Of a stretch of DNA of 26,664 bases, positions 7,299-15,852 are shown in pieces. Within the stretch, counting starts at the first letter, position 1. Each line of letters opens with the position of its first letter. The position numbers were made by a program, and so were the translations under genes. The DNA lies in the IMG/VR virus record IMGVR_UViG_3300045120_000403, positions 1 to 26,664 of that record. One strand, written 5' to 3'. Below the pieces are notes generated by a model, which searched no databases, was not told where the DNA came from, and worked only from the letters and a program-made list of their open reading frames with translations. The stretch comes from a virus.

Positions 7299-8737
7299 TA
7301 TTGGCCCCCGAGGATTGCATCGGCCTGCGAGCGGATATTGGCGGACGCGGCAGCCGCGTTGCTATGCCCCTCCAGCAGCGCCCGCGCGTTGGGCGAAAGG
7401 AAGGTATTGCGGAAATCCTGCTTGCCGCCGGCCGCTGTGTATTGACCTTCCAATCCTTGCAATTGCCCGACCATTTGACCCTTGTAGGTTTCGATGACGC
7501 CTTTGAGCAATTTCGGACTGTTTGCCTTGTCGAGGACCGATTGGGCTTTGTCCCTATCCCCACCGGTGCCCCCGGCGCCGATAATGGCCTTGACGATCTC
7601 GTCCCCGACGATCTGCTTGGCGGCGTCGAAGTTCGTCGGTGCCGTGGAGGTGCCGAGTTGCGTCTTGACGAAGTTTCCGATCTTATTGACCAACTTCACG
7701 TCCCCTGTCCCCATGGCATCGATCAGTGCGCCGAGCTGGTCAAGGTGCGTCAGCGCGACGTTGAACGATTTGACCTGTTGACCTTGCTTGCCGGTGCCGA
7801 AATCCTTTTCCGTCTTCTGGCGCGTGGCAAATGCCGTTGGGTCATACGCTTTGCCTTGTTCCATTCCAAGCTGCGCCACGCGCCCCATGATCGCCTGCCC
7901 CGCCGGGCGCGCAAGAGCAAAGCCGCCGAGCGGAGGCAGATCGCCTTTGTAGATTGCTTGCGCCGTGCTTTCCACTACCGCCGGATCGCCCTCGGTCGCC
8001 TGATTGTGGCGTATCGTTTCCGCAAGGTGCGCGCGACCGAGCGCGTTGCTCTGGATTTCGCCAGGTGTCGCCGTGCGCGGCGTGCTGCTCAGCACCGTGG
8101 GCGCACCGCCAAGCCCAGGCGTCGCTGTCAATTGCTCCGTTCCGCCGAGATTCTGGCTTGTGATGTGCGGCTTGTTCAGTTCCGCGTATTTCGCCCCGCC
8201 GAGCGTGATGTGCTGCACCCATTGGCCGAAGGTCTGCGGATCGTTCGGGATGCGCGCAAGGTGATCCTCCAAGGTGCCACTCATGGCGAGCCGAGGCGCC
8301 AAAATCGGATTGTTGAAGCCTGCCGTAATCAACTGCGCGGCTTGCTGCGGATTGCTCACACTGCCCCAGGCATTTCGGTACGCCGCGTCCGCCTTATCGC
8401 TTGTTTCCTGCTGAATCTTCGGTATTTCGGCCTGATTTTTTCCGATGGTAGATTGGTGCATTAGATTTTCAAGTTCGGCCTTCCTGAATGCCAAACCTTG
8501 CACCGGGTCAATGCCCATCACATCGGCGGAACTTGCGTTCGGGTTGCCTGAAAAGAGTGCGGCAATGCGCCGCTCGGCATCGGCTTTGCGCGTCGCCTCG
8601 CTGATCTGCAAGCCCTGCAAATCTTGCTGGCCGAGCAGCGTTCGGATGGTTAGTGCCTTCGAATACTGCTCAACCGGGTCGGGAAGATTCAGCTTCGGTT
8701 GCTGGACGCCGAGGATGATGGAACTGTCAAGGCCCAT
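7298..8737 (-). CDS. Internal virion / DNA ejection protein (479 aa)
   Basis: I place the start at ATG 8737 (MGLDSSIILGVQQPKLNLPD), 4 bases after the upstream stop and preceded by GGGTGA; the longer reading begins inside the neighbouring gene and adds an unlikely polar leader. The protein is helical and Gln/Ala-rich, with DPVEQYSKALTIRTLLGQQD and QISEATRKADAERRIAALF near the N-terminus and many charged helices after. Such N-terminal patterns are typical of podovirus internal proteins located after the p32-like protein. It is probably packed in the head and released at infection. Confidence 0.7.
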   Translation of the reverse strand: MGLDSSIILGVQQPKLNLPDPVEQYSKALTIRTLLGQQDLQGLQISEATRKADAERRIAALFSGNPNASSADVMGIDPVQGLAFRKAELENLMHQSTIGKNQAEIPKIQQETSDKADAAYRNAWGSVSNPQQAAQLITAGFNNPILAPRLAMSGTLEDHLARIPNDPQTFGQWVQHITLGGAKYAELNKPHITSQNLGGTEQLTATPGLGGAPTVLSSTPRTATPGEIQSNALGRAHLAETIRHNQATEGDPAVVESTAQAIYKGDLPPLGGFALARPAGQAIMGRVAQLGMEQGKAYDPTAFATRQKTEKDFGTGKQGQQVKSFNVALTHLDQLGALIDAMGTGDVKLVNKIGNFVKTQLGTSTAPTNFDAAKQIVGDEIVKAIIGAGGTGGDRDKAQSVLDKANSPKLLKGVIETYKGQMVGQLQGLEGQYTAAGGKQDFRNTFLSPNARALLEGHSNAAAASANIRSQADAILGGQ

Positions 8738-8741
8738 GGAA

Positions 8742-10331
8742 TCACCCGTTTGCGAAGTATGTCGGCTGCCGCTGCCCAAGAAGCGCCTGCAGCGTTGCGT
8801 TGCTGCTGAAATTGTTCGCCAGCGAGTTGATGTTGCCCGCGGCGCCGGTCACTGCGTTCGCCCCGCCGACGATGCCCGCCGAACGCGCCGAGCCCTGATC
8901 GGTGAGCAATCCGCTGATATTGTTCGTCGCGTTCTGTCCGGCCGCTGCTACCTGCCCAACTGCGGTCTGGCCGGTCCCAGAAACCCCGCTCAGCCGGTTG
9001 AACGTGTTCCCCTGCGTGGTTTGGAACCGGTTGAAGGCGTCATTCGCCTTGGTCGAGCCGTAATCGTTCCCGAACTGCGTCAAAGCCTTCAAGGTCGCGC
9101 CAGAATCGTAATTCCCGCCCGCGATCGCCCGCGCGTTGATCGCCTTTGTGCCCTGATCGAGGCCGAATTGGAGCCCGGAGTTGTACACAGGATCCGCGTT
9201 CAAGTCCGCCGAGGTGAAGGGCTTGGTCAGCGAGCCCGCGTCCGTCCCGGTGTAGCCCGGCGCCGTGCCGAGCAATTGCGACAGGCGCGCATTGGCCGCT
9301 GTGCCCGTAGCAAGGAATGGCGCGTTGTTCGCCTGCGTCACGTCGAATTGCCGGCGCTGCTCGGCGATCGCGGCCTGCGCGGCCTGGAGTTGCGCATCGG
9401 CTGCCTTGCTGCTGGCATTGCTCGCATTCGCGCCGGCCAGAAGGCTCGCCAATGCCCCGCTGGCTGGAATGCCGAGCGTCAAATAGTCGCCCGGTGTGCC
9501 GGTGCCGTTGACGATGCGGTTCAGCGCGTCGCCCGCGCTGGAAGTGTTCCCGACTCTTGCCGGTAAGCCACTCGCCTCCACCGCCGCTGGAACGCCAGCG
9601 CCTGCCGTTCCAGCCCCCGCGCCAGAGAATCCGGCCGCAGTTTCGCCCGCTGCCGTGCCCCCGGCGCCAGCGGCTTGTCCGGTGAGCAGCATTTCGTCTG
9701 TAATTCCGCTGCCGAGCGCGGCCCCGGCGCCTGCGCCAAACCCGACGCCCGTGGCGGTAGGAATCGGCGCAAACGCCGCCCCGGTTCCGGGCGCCCCGGC
9801 GCCGAACGCCGCATCTTCGCCGGCAAGCGTCGAACCATAGTCTGCCAGCGTGGTTGAGGCCCCGCCGCCCGCTGTGCCCGCGCCGGCCGCCCCGATCGCG
9901 GCCGCCGCCGCCGGCAGGAACGCCGAACCTGCAGCGAGCCCGCCAAGGATGCCGCCAAGGCCGGGGCCAAAAAAACTCCCTCCGTGACTTCCTGCCAGTA
10001 CAGCTTGCCATTCTGGCGTAGGCTTGGATCGATCTATGCCATTATCGACCTGCACCGCCTGACCATTCCCGCCGGGCGCCCAAGCAGGTTGACCAGCAGG
10101 AGGCGAACCAATACTAATTTCCCCCGTTGAGTCATTAACATAAACCGCCTGCCCGTTGTCACTCGCTGCATTGGCTTGAGCACTACTAGACACCTTATTC
10201 ACAATATCAGGAGAGAAGTGGTATCCAGTGTTTGCGATAATCCACCTGCCAACAGGAGCGGGCTGTTGCAACCCGCCCATCGTCGCCGAAGGTTGCGGAT
10301 TGGTCAGTGCGCTGAATGTGTTTGCAGCCAT
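8742..10331 (-). CDS. DNA transfer protein p32-like ejection protein (529 aa)
   Basis: The C-terminal half contains the recognisable block of phage DNA transfer protein p32: QAAIAEQRRQFDVTQANNAP, DPVYNSGLQFGLDQGTKAIN, GGNYDSGATLKALTQFGNDY, and GSARSAGIVGGANAVTGAAG. The middle (about residues 120-300) is very rich in Gly and Ala and hydrophobic in parts, and the N-terminal 100 residues differ and are rich in Asn, Gln and Pro. This family is found in BcepC6B- and BPP-1-type podoviruses as a virion protein involved in DNA delivery. It is the first of three large ejection-type genes. Confidence 0.75.
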   Translation of the reverse strand: MAANTFSALTNPQPSATMGGLQQPAPVGRWIIANTGYHFSPDIVNKVSSSAQANAASDNGQAVYVNDSTGEISIGSPPAGQPAWAPGGNGQAVQVDNGIDRSKPTPEWQAVLAGSHGGSFFGPGLGGILGGLAAGSAFLPAAAAAIGAAGAGTAGGGASTTLADYGSTLAGEDAAFGAGAPGTGAAFAPIPTATGVGFGAGAGAALGSGITDEMLLTGQAAGAGGTAAGETAAGFSGAGAGTAGAGVPAAVEASGLPARVGNTSSAGDALNRIVNGTGTPGDYLTLGIPASGALASLLAGANASNASSKAADAQLQAAQAAIAEQRRQFDVTQANNAPFLATGTAANARLSQLLGTAPGYTGTDAGSLTKPFTSADLNADPVYNSGLQFGLDQGTKAINARAIAGGNYDSGATLKALTQFGNDYGSTKANDAFNRFQTTQGNTFNRLSGVSGTGQTAVGQVAAAGQNATNNISGLLTDQGSARSAGIVGGANAVTGAAGNINSLANNFSSNATLQALLGQRQPTYFANG

Positions 10332-10340
10332 GATGTGTCC

Positions 10341-10613
10341 CTATGCCGGGATGCCGTCCGCCGTAACCCAGACCGTAGGCGTCAGCGATGCTATCCAAAT
10401 CGGTTTGCCGATCGTGACGTCGTAGAAAATTCGCCCGATCCAAAGCAGCTTGACCGGGCGCTGCGCCGTAGTCCCACTCTGCACCATGGCATTGCAGATC
10501 AAAAATACCGCGCCGAACCAATTGCGCCACGATGGATTGACCGCGAGCATGGAACCGTCATCATCCAATCGATCGACTGGAGTTTCGGGGGGCGCGTTGA
10601 TTAGCGCGGCCAT
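10341..10613 (-). CDS. Small virion protein with GTTAQRP/WIGR motif (90 aa)
   Basis: The start is ATG 10613, overlapping the upstream stop (TGATG); a longer frame back to 10718 lies within the gp10-like gene. The second half has SGTTAQRPVKLLWIGRIFYD followed by TIGKPIWI and WVTADGIPA, a motif common in phage tail fibres and neck-associated proteins, where it folds as a small beta unit. The first 40 residues contain NPSWRNWFGAVFLICNA, probably an amphipathic helix. It lies between gp10-like and ejection proteins, so a minor tail or neck structural role is likely. Confidence 0.65.
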   Translation of the reverse strand: MAALINAPPETPVDRLDDDGSMLAVNPSWRNWFGAVFLICNAMVQSGTTAQRPVKLLWIGRIFYDVTIGKPIWIASLTPTVWVTADGIPA

Positions 10614-12034
10614 CAGTCGCTTTCCGGGTTGAGCGTCGCGCTGACGACGACGAACGGCACAGGGTCCGTGCATGTAATTTTGAAAACAAAACTGCGCGCC
10701 GTGCCAAGCCTGCGCCATTCAACGCGCGTGCGAAATTGCCCGATCGCCCCCATCGTCTTCCACATCTGCGCGCCCCAGGTCTTGCCGTTGTCGCGCGATA
10801 CGGATAGGCCAATCTGCGGATTCGACCCCTGCCCGGTTGCCGTGCCGTTGCCAACTTCCATATCGACGCGCAAACAATCTGCCTGCAAATACTCCAAGCC
10901 CGGATTTGCAACCGTCTCGCTGACGATCTCGCGCTCGATCGACGCGCCGTTGTCTGTGAGTGCATTGCAATCCAAGCGATGCAGGCGGCCGGTCGAGAAA
11001 TCGCCCACGATCTGCTGGCCAAGCAACGTGAAGCCGAATTCGGCCAGATGCCGCGCAATGCCGAAGCTCTTGACCTTCGACCATTGCCCCGGATTCTGCG
11101 AGCCGTCGTAGAGCCACGATGCCGGCACGCTCGGGAAGTTGATCTGGTACATCGGGTGCCCGTTGCACATGTAGGAAAGTGCGCTTGCATCCGTCGTCAC
11201 GGCATACTGGTTGATGACGAAATCCATATCCTGAGACGAGATTTTTTCTGGCAGGTAGCCGTTCATCTTCCCGATCATCACTTGGCCCATTCTGTTTTGG
11301 ACCAACATGCAGAACGTATTGTCGAAGCGCGCGATGCTGTAGCGCGCGGCCAGGCCCCATTCGTTCGCGGTGCCCTGCAACTGCGAGAACGGGAAATCCG
11401 CGGTGCCCGAGTTGCCCCAGAATTCCGTGACGAGATAGCCCGGCAGAATCAATTGCCCATTGCTCGCATAGGCGCGCACGATTTGATCCGGGCTCACTTC
11501 GGCGTTCGCAAAGTTGAGCGCATCCCACGAAAGGCCATCGTCAATGTCAGAGACCTGGAAGCGGCTGGAGTCCTGAATGCTGACGACGAAGCGGCGCCCC
11601 AGATAGGTGACAGTCGCCGGATTCGCCGGGAAATCAGGGTCCGCAATCTGCGCGAATGCATGCGTCACGGTGTTGTAGATATAGCCCGCGGTGCCGTCCA
11701 CGATCATGACCTGCACCGTGTTATGCGACATGCCGATGCGGCCTTGAGTCGTCAGCAACATGCCGCGCACCGTCGCCACGCCAACATTATTCACTTCGTA
11801 CAGGTTGCCGAGATGAACGACGAAACACACGTCCAATTCCTCGAATGCGATGCCGCCGCGAACAGGCATCGGGCCGAAGTCAGCGAATAGGCGCAGGCCT
11901 GGCGTGGAAAAAGCGACAAGGATGCTCTTTTCGCCTTGCGGTCTGGACTCTACCGCTAGGTTTTGGATGCTGTTCGCGGTTACAAAATTCGAGCGCGCGA
12001 GTTGGCCTAAGCCTAGAAGCGGGATGCGAGGCAC
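10613..12034 (-). CDS. P22 gp10-like packaged-DNA stabilisation (tail hub) protein
   Basis: I choose GTG 12034 as start. It begins VPRIPLLGLGQLARSNFVTA, close in style to the P22 gp10 N-terminus, lies one base after the upstream stop, and has a consensus AGGAG (12043-12047) with 8-base spacing. The resulting 473 residues match the P22 gp10 size of about 472. Conserved features are SPDQIVRAYASNGQLILPGY near residue 195, TEFWGNSGTADFPFSQLQGT, WLYDGSQNPGQWSKVKSFG and LSVSRDNGKTWG. In P22 gp10 closes the portal-gp4 channel and binds the tailspikes. It follows the gp4-like gene, as in P22. An in-frame ATG at 12094 would add 20 residues inside the upstream gene. Confidence 0.75.
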   Translation of the reverse strand: MPRIPLLGLGQLARSNFVTANSIQNLAVESRPQGEKSILVAFSTPGLRLFADFGPMPVRGGIAFEELDVCFVVHLGNLYEVNNVGVATVRGMLLTTQGRIGMSHNTVQVMIVDGTAGYIYNTVTHAFAQIADPDFPANPATVTYLGRRFVVSIQDSSRFQVSDIDDGLSWDALNFANAEVSPDQIVRAYASNGQLILPGYLVTEFWGNSGTADFPFSQLQGTANEWGLAARYSIARFDNTFCMLVQNRMGQVMIGKMNGYLPEKISSQDMDFVINQYAVTTDASALSYMCNGHPMYQINFPSVPASWLYDGSQNPGQWSKVKSFGIARHLAEFGFTLLGQQIVGDFSTGRLHRLDCNALTDNGASIEREIVSETVANPGLEYLQADCLRVDMEVGNGTATGQGSNPQIGLSVSRDNGKTWGAQMWKTMGAIGQFRTRVEWRRLGTARSFVFKITCTDPVPFVVVSATLNPESD

Positions 12035-12035
12035 G

Positions 12036-12755
12036 TTATCCGCTCCTGCCGTTGTACCATCCGTACCTAGAGCCAAGCCCGACGATCGCCGCATCCAATT
12101 GCAGCACGCGCGGCTTGCGATTTGATCGTTTCACGATGCCGATGGATTCTGCCGCGTGCGCGACTACATCGGGAAAACTCGTCAGTTTCTTCCCGAACAT
12201 TGGGGCTAAGCGCAGCGCCAGGTTATAGACGAACGCATCCGAATAACCAGGAGGGAATGAAATCGTAGTCCCGACCGCCGCAACCTGCGTCAGCAGCCGA
12301 TCAATCGAAAACGTGATCGGAACAATCGCGTCAGGAACCGGCCACAGCGTCACCGATGCGGCCGGGAAATCGTTGATGAAGAGGTAACGAAGCGGGAACT
12401 GGCCGGGCTGAGTCTTTACTCCTACCATGTTGTATTCTGCCTGCGTCATCATGGTGCAAGCGAACGTGGCGCCGTTGATGACGGTGTACGCGGGCTCCCA
12501 GATGCGCTGTGGACGATCAGTGTTCCACGTGGATCCGGGGCCGATGGGATACGTCGCTAAATTGGCGACGCTGTTGAAGGTCTGATTGGCCGTGCCGTAG
12601 ACCGCGAGATTTTGCGCGCTCCAGCTATCCAAAAGCTGGTTGAACTTGCGGAGGCAGTCGGACGTCTCGTCAAAAGTGAGCGTCTGATCCGTGCCGAGGG
12701 AACTTGTTAACCCAAGCGCATCCTCGATGTACTGGAGAGCAGTAGCGCTCGGCAT
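12036..12755 (-). CDS. P22 gp4-like head-to-tail connector / tail accessory factor (239 aa)
   Basis: The N-terminus (LQYIEDALGLTSSLGTDQTL, then CLRKFNQLLDSWSAQNL) and the YSDAFVYNLALRLAPMFG motif around 190 fit the family of tail accessory factors that bind below the portal, as P22 gp4 does. P22 gp4 is shorter (about 166 residues); this 239-residue form matches the BPP-1-like relatives. It prepares the portal for gp10. ATG 12755 has no strong ribosome-binding site but is the first possible start, because an in-frame TGA lies just upstream. Confidence 0.65.
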   Translation of the reverse strand: MPSATALQYIEDALGLTSSLGTDQTLTFDETSDCLRKFNQLLDSWSAQNLAVYGTANQTFNSVANLATYPIGPGSTWNTDRPQRIWEPAYTVINGATFACTMMTQAEYNMVGVKTQPGQFPLRYLFINDFPAASVTLWPVPDAIVPITFSIDRLLTQVAAVGTTISFPPGYSDAFVYNLALRLAPMFGKKLTSFPDVVAHAAESIGIVKRSNRKPRVLQLDAAIVGLGSRYGWYNGRSG

Positions 12756-12774
12756 CGGAAATCATAGCGCGAGG

Positions 12775-13158
12775 TTACACGCCGCCTTGATTCGGGAAGA
12801 GGCACCAATCGCAAACGGTCGCCGCGGTCGCGTTGGCCGTGCAGAAGATCGTGAACGAACCCGCAGCCGTAACGATTCGCTCCACCCTTAGAGCGGTTCC
12901 ATCTGCCGCCGCTTGCCCCACGTAGGCGAGCACGCGACTGCTCGGCGTGCATTTGTCTGTCGTGACGACAACGGACGCGGCGCCAATGGGCACTGTCACG
13001 CTGCCCGCGTTGTAAGTAGAGGCCACAGCGCCGCCAGTAGCCGGCCCCGCGTTCGTCACCGCGAGCCCTTGCGCAATGAGCGCGGCTTCCGTGTCTGCCG
13101 GCAGTTCAATGATGGTGCCGGAAATGTACCCGCCATAGGCCCTGTTAAGCAGAATCAT
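12775..13158 (-). CDS. Capsid-adjacent beta-domain structural protein (127 aa)
   Basis: It begins MILLNRAYGGYISGTIIELP, followed by TEAALIAQGLA, a motif also present in the next-upstream gene product. Residues 50-127 form a beta-rich domain with SVTVPIGAASVVVTTDKCTP, VLAYVGQAAADGTALRV and SFTIFCTANATAATVCDWCL, a pattern known from head decoration or fibre proteins. It lies two genes after the coat protein. AAGGA precedes ATG 13158. A decoration, fibre or head-completion role is likely but unproven; four Cys in the C-terminal half are unusual. Confidence 0.6.
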   Translation of the reverse strand: MILLNRAYGGYISGTIIELPADTEAALIAQGLAVTNAGPATGGAVASTYNAGSVTVPIGAASVVVTTDKCTPSSRVLAYVGQAAADGTALRVERIVTAAGSFTIFCTANATAATVCDWCLFPNQGGV

Positions 13159-13188
13159 AATGCGTTCCTTTTCGTTGTCAGTTGCCGC

Positions 13189-13632
13189 TTAGGCGTGGTT
13201 CTCGGCTTTTTCCGCTGCGACTCGATCCTTTTCGGCCTTCACATCGGCCGCATGCGCCGCGACAGGATCAATAGCGATCGTTGCAATTGAGCCCGGATTG
13301 TGGTGCTTGTCGTCGATCACCGCGTCGATCCACGCGACAAGATCGGTCAAGTGCGCGCCGATTGCGTCGATGTCGCTTTTCGATCCGCGCGCCAGTTGAT
13401 TGCGTAGGGATACGACGTGCGCGCGCAACGCGCCGAGTGATTCGGGAACAGTGAGCGGCTTCGGCGGCGGTAGCGGAACAGCCTTGCGCTCAGGCGCCGG
13501 CATACCCGGAGGCTGCGGCGGCGCGACGGAGGCGATTTGTTTTCCGACCAGATCGGACTCCTTCGACTCGGGCAGCGTGAGCAGCGTTCCCACTGCGTAG
13601 CCGTCGTACTCTTTGAGCAACTTGATTGACAT
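13189..13632 (-). CDS. Capsid-adjacent protein with shared N-terminal motif (147 aa)
   Basis: It starts MSIKLLKEYDGYAVGTLLTL, matching the N-terminal motif of the following gene product (K/N-R/E-Y-x-G-Y-x-x-G-T). A Pro-rich linker (PPQPPGMPAPERKAVPLPPP) separates this from a helical C-terminal part rich in Ala, Lys and Glu. The gene directly follows the coat gene with AAGGA before ATG 13632. It may be a minor capsid component that binds the shell by its N-terminal motif, while its helical tail binds another partner. No function is established. Confidence 0.6.
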   Translation of the reverse strand: MSIKLLKEYDGYAVGTLLTLPESKESDLVGKQIASVAPPQPPGMPAPERKAVPLPPPKPLTVPESLGALRAHVVSLRNQLARGSKSDIDAIGAHLTDLVAWIDAVIDDKHHNPGSIATIAIDPVAAHAADVKAEKDRVAAEKAENHA

Positions 13633-13652
13633 GACGCGAGTCCTTTAGACGG

Positions 13653-14867
13653 TTACGGGATGGTGAGGTACTTGACACTGAGCTCGGGATATGTCGCCGC
13701 GTAACCAAAGAGCACATCAATCCGCATGTTGGCGATATCCTGCGCGCCATCGAAGTACTCCAGCACGCGCAAACGGAATCCCTCATCGGATACCTGCTTC
13801 ACAGACATTACGCCATTGGCCGGTGGTTCCCACATTGGCACCATGGCCAGCGTGAACGCATCCTGATGGTACCCGATATTCGTGCTGTACGCCGTGCTCG
13901 CGGCCCCGAGAATCACGAACGGCTGCGCCGTAGTCGGTGAAGCCGTGACATTTTGGAACGGTCCCGAGGTCACGATTGCCGGACTGATCGGCAGCGATAC
14001 TGCGCCCTGCGCCACGTCCGCCGTAATCACGAAATTGGCGAGCGCACCCGTTGACGTGCGCGACTGCGGGTTGACCGCGAAAACGCCAGGCAGCGTGATC
14101 GTGGTGCCGCGTGTGATCGTGCCAGCGCCGGTTGCCGCCACCGTGATTGTCGATCCGACCTGATTAGCGCCGTTGATGTTGGACGCGGTGCCAGCGCCGT
14201 TCGTATGCACATCGACGTTCTGATCCATAGCGGGATGGATGCCGAAGCTGTCCTGCATGTAACCGGTGCGGTATTGGCCTGAGATTTTTTCGGGCATGTT
14301 GAATAGGCCCGCGAAGCCTTGAATCATGGCGCCGTTTAGCGCCGGATTCATCACGATATTGCGGTTGCCATCCTTCACGGGCGCCGCCATTTCGTCCAAC
14401 CGCTGATTGATCGACGTGAGCGCGTTGATTGCGAGCGCCTGCGTCGTCGGCAGTGCGCCCGTTGGATTCAGCGTGTTGAATGTTGAGAAGTGCGCGAGCT
14501 GCAAGCCCTGGCGGTCGATTTCGTTCGCAACCGGCGCCATCGCAGCACGCACCTTTTTCTCGAACTGCGTGAGCGACAGCGTGCGCTCGAACGAGTTGAA
14601 GAAAATATCGCAGCCGCCCTGCGAGACCGTCAGCGGAATTGTCGTTTCCACCGTGGTCTGGGGCGCCGCCACTCTGCCCGCGCGGTAGGTATAGCGCGGC
14701 GGACGCTTGATGTTGATCGTTGCGCCCGGCGCGTAGCCGCGACTCATGTTCGATGCATATTCGTCCTCATAGTCGCGGTTGACCGCAGCGGCAAAGGACA
14801 GCATGTTTTTCAGGACGGCGAGCGCCTCTTTCGCCACCAGAGACGATGTGACAAGAACGTTGGACAT
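13653..14867 (-). CDS. Major capsid protein (P22 coat-type)
   Basis: The 404-residue product has the P22-type coat hallmarks: an N-terminal TSSLVAKEALAVLKNMLSFA segment, then MSRGYAPGATINIKRPPRYT and PLTVSQGGCDIFFNSFERTL, and C-terminal LAMVPMWEPPANGVMSVKQV and DIANMRIDVLFGYAATYPEL. A domain rich in Gly, Ala and Thr around residues 215-300 (ANQVGSTITVAATGAGTITR) corresponds to the extra I-domain region of this family. The HK97 fold is therefore expected. P22 coat is about 430 residues. It is preceded by a good GGAAGGA site (ATG 14867) and follows the scaffold gene, as expected for assembly of a procapsid. Confidence 0.85.
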   Translation of the reverse strand: MSNVLVTSSLVAKEALAVLKNMLSFAAAVNRDYEDEYASNMSRGYAPGATINIKRPPRYTYRAGRVAAPQTTVETTIPLTVSQGGCDIFFNSFERTLSLTQFEKKVRAAMAPVANEIDRQGLQLAHFSTFNTLNPTGALPTTQALAINALTSINQRLDEMAAPVKDGNRNIVMNPALNGAMIQGFAGLFNMPEKISGQYRTGYMQDSFGIHPAMDQNVDVHTNGAGTASNINGANQVGSTITVAATGAGTITRGTTITLPGVFAVNPQSRTSTGALANFVITADVAQGAVSLPISPAIVTSGPFQNVTASPTTAQPFVILGAASTAYSTNIGYHQDAFTLAMVPMWEPPANGVMSVKQVSDEGFRLRVLEYFDGAQDIANMRIDVLFGYAATYPELSVKYLTIP

Positions 14868-14959
14868 CTTGCGATTCCTTCCAGCGACGCCTCGCGGCGG
14901 TAGCCTTACTCACGTTTTAGCGCGGAGGTCGCATCCCTGCGATGCCCCGCGCCCCTATT

Positions 14960-15835
14960 TCATCTTCGCGCCCATCGCGCGCCTTGCTTCGCGCGTAGCG
15001 CTTCGTACTCTTTCTGGCTCATATCCCCGGAGAGTTCCCTGGAGATGCTGCGCCCGCCGTTCAACGGCGAGGGCGGCGCCGGTGCGTTCGTTCCTTTCTT
15101 CCCGGCAGGACTCGCCAGACTGGTTTCCAGCTTCCCGAGTTCGGCCACTTGCCGCAGCGGAGAGAGGTCCGTAATCCGCTCGGCCACGTCAGGGTTTTTC
15201 GCAAGATGATGCAGGAGCGCAGGCCCGACTTCGGATTCCACGATCGCCCTTCGCGCGGCGCCGGAGAGGTCGGGTAGCCCTTCCTCAACGTACGCGGAGA
15301 CGACACTCGCGTAATCCTTCTGCTGCGCCTGGAATACGGTTTCCCGCGCCTGCCAGTCGGCGGCGAGCTTTTGCGTGCTCGCTACCTCGCGGCCTTGCTG
15401 CTCTGCTTGCTGGCGTGCCTGGCGTTCGCTCTGGAGGCTTTGATTTGCCACCTGCGCCGCGTCGTACCTTGTAACGGCGCGCAAGTAGGTTTCGTAGTCT
15501 TCGAATTGCTCGCGCTTCGGTTCGCCTGTTTCCTGCGCTGGCCGAGACTGCGCTTCGAGCCGCTGGTTCTGCTCTCGGAGTAGCCTGACTTCGGTTTCGG
15601 CTGCGACGCGGGCTGTTCTCTGCCGGTCTAGCCTACGCTGGAATGCGGACTGCTTCCGAGCTTCCTGCTGCTCGGTAGTCTCTGCTGCGTTTTGCGCGAG
15701 GTCTTCCGTCGTGGCGGGTGCGCCGGCTTGGTCTTCGGCGCCGGGGGCCGGTAGGGCTGCGCCGCTAGATGACGCAGCGTCGGCATTTTGCCCAGATTCA
15801 GCGCCAGTTGTCAATCCCGGTGCATTTTCCATCAT
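14960..15835 (-). CDS. Scaffolding protein (P22 gp8-like)
   Basis: The 291-residue product is highly helical, with an N-terminal Ala/Gly/Thr-rich linker region, a long charged coil (about residues 58-170, with ARKQSAFQRRLDRQRTARVA and RLLREQNQRLEAQ), and a basic C-terminal end that includes SQKEYEALRAKQGARWARR, similar to the helix-turn-helix coat-binding tail of P22 scaffold. It lies immediately before the coat gene, as in P22. AGGAGG precedes ATG 15835. It is expected to direct procapsid assembly and then exit the shell. Confidence 0.8.
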   Translation of the reverse strand: MMENAPGLTTGAESGQNADAASSSGAALPAPGAEDQAGAPATTEDLAQNAAETTEQQEARKQSAFQRRLDRQRTARVAAETEVRLLREQNQRLEAQSRPAQETGEPKREQFEDYETYLRAVTRYDAAQVANQSLQSERQARQQAEQQGREVASTQKLAADWQARETVFQAQQKDYASVVSAYVEEGLPDLSGAARRAIVESEVGPALLHHLAKNPDVAERITDLSPLRQVAELGKLETSLASPAGKKGTNAPAPPSPLNGGRSISRELSGDMSQKEYEALRAKQGARWARR

Positions 15836-15852
15836 TTCCTCCTACGTCAAAT

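Noticed and set aside
7043-8464. Long + strand open frame of 473 codons
   Set aside because: It lies antisense to two ejection-protein genes with recognisable family features. GC-rich genes often create such long antisense frames. The product is Arg/Cys/Leu-rich and has no domain I recognise.
8445-9566. Long + strand open frame of 373 codons
   Set aside because: It overlaps the p32-like and 479-residue genes on the other strand. The translated sequence is Arg-rich and low in pattern, typical of antisense shadow frames.
9040-10011. Minus-strand frame of 323 codons inside the p32-like gene
   Set aside because: It is an alternative frame of the same strand across a Gly/Ala-rich region, with an Arg/Gly-rich shadow composition and no ribosome-binding site.
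10979-11890. 303-codon + strand frame opposite the gp10-like gene
   Set aside because: The gp10-like gene on the minus strand has clear family motifs; this frame is its antisense shadow and lacks known motifs.
14868-14959. Short GCATC/GATGC hairpin between scaffold and coat genes
   Set aside because: The stem is only 5 bp and has no T-run, so it is unlikely to terminate transcription, and no gene fits in the 92-base gap.
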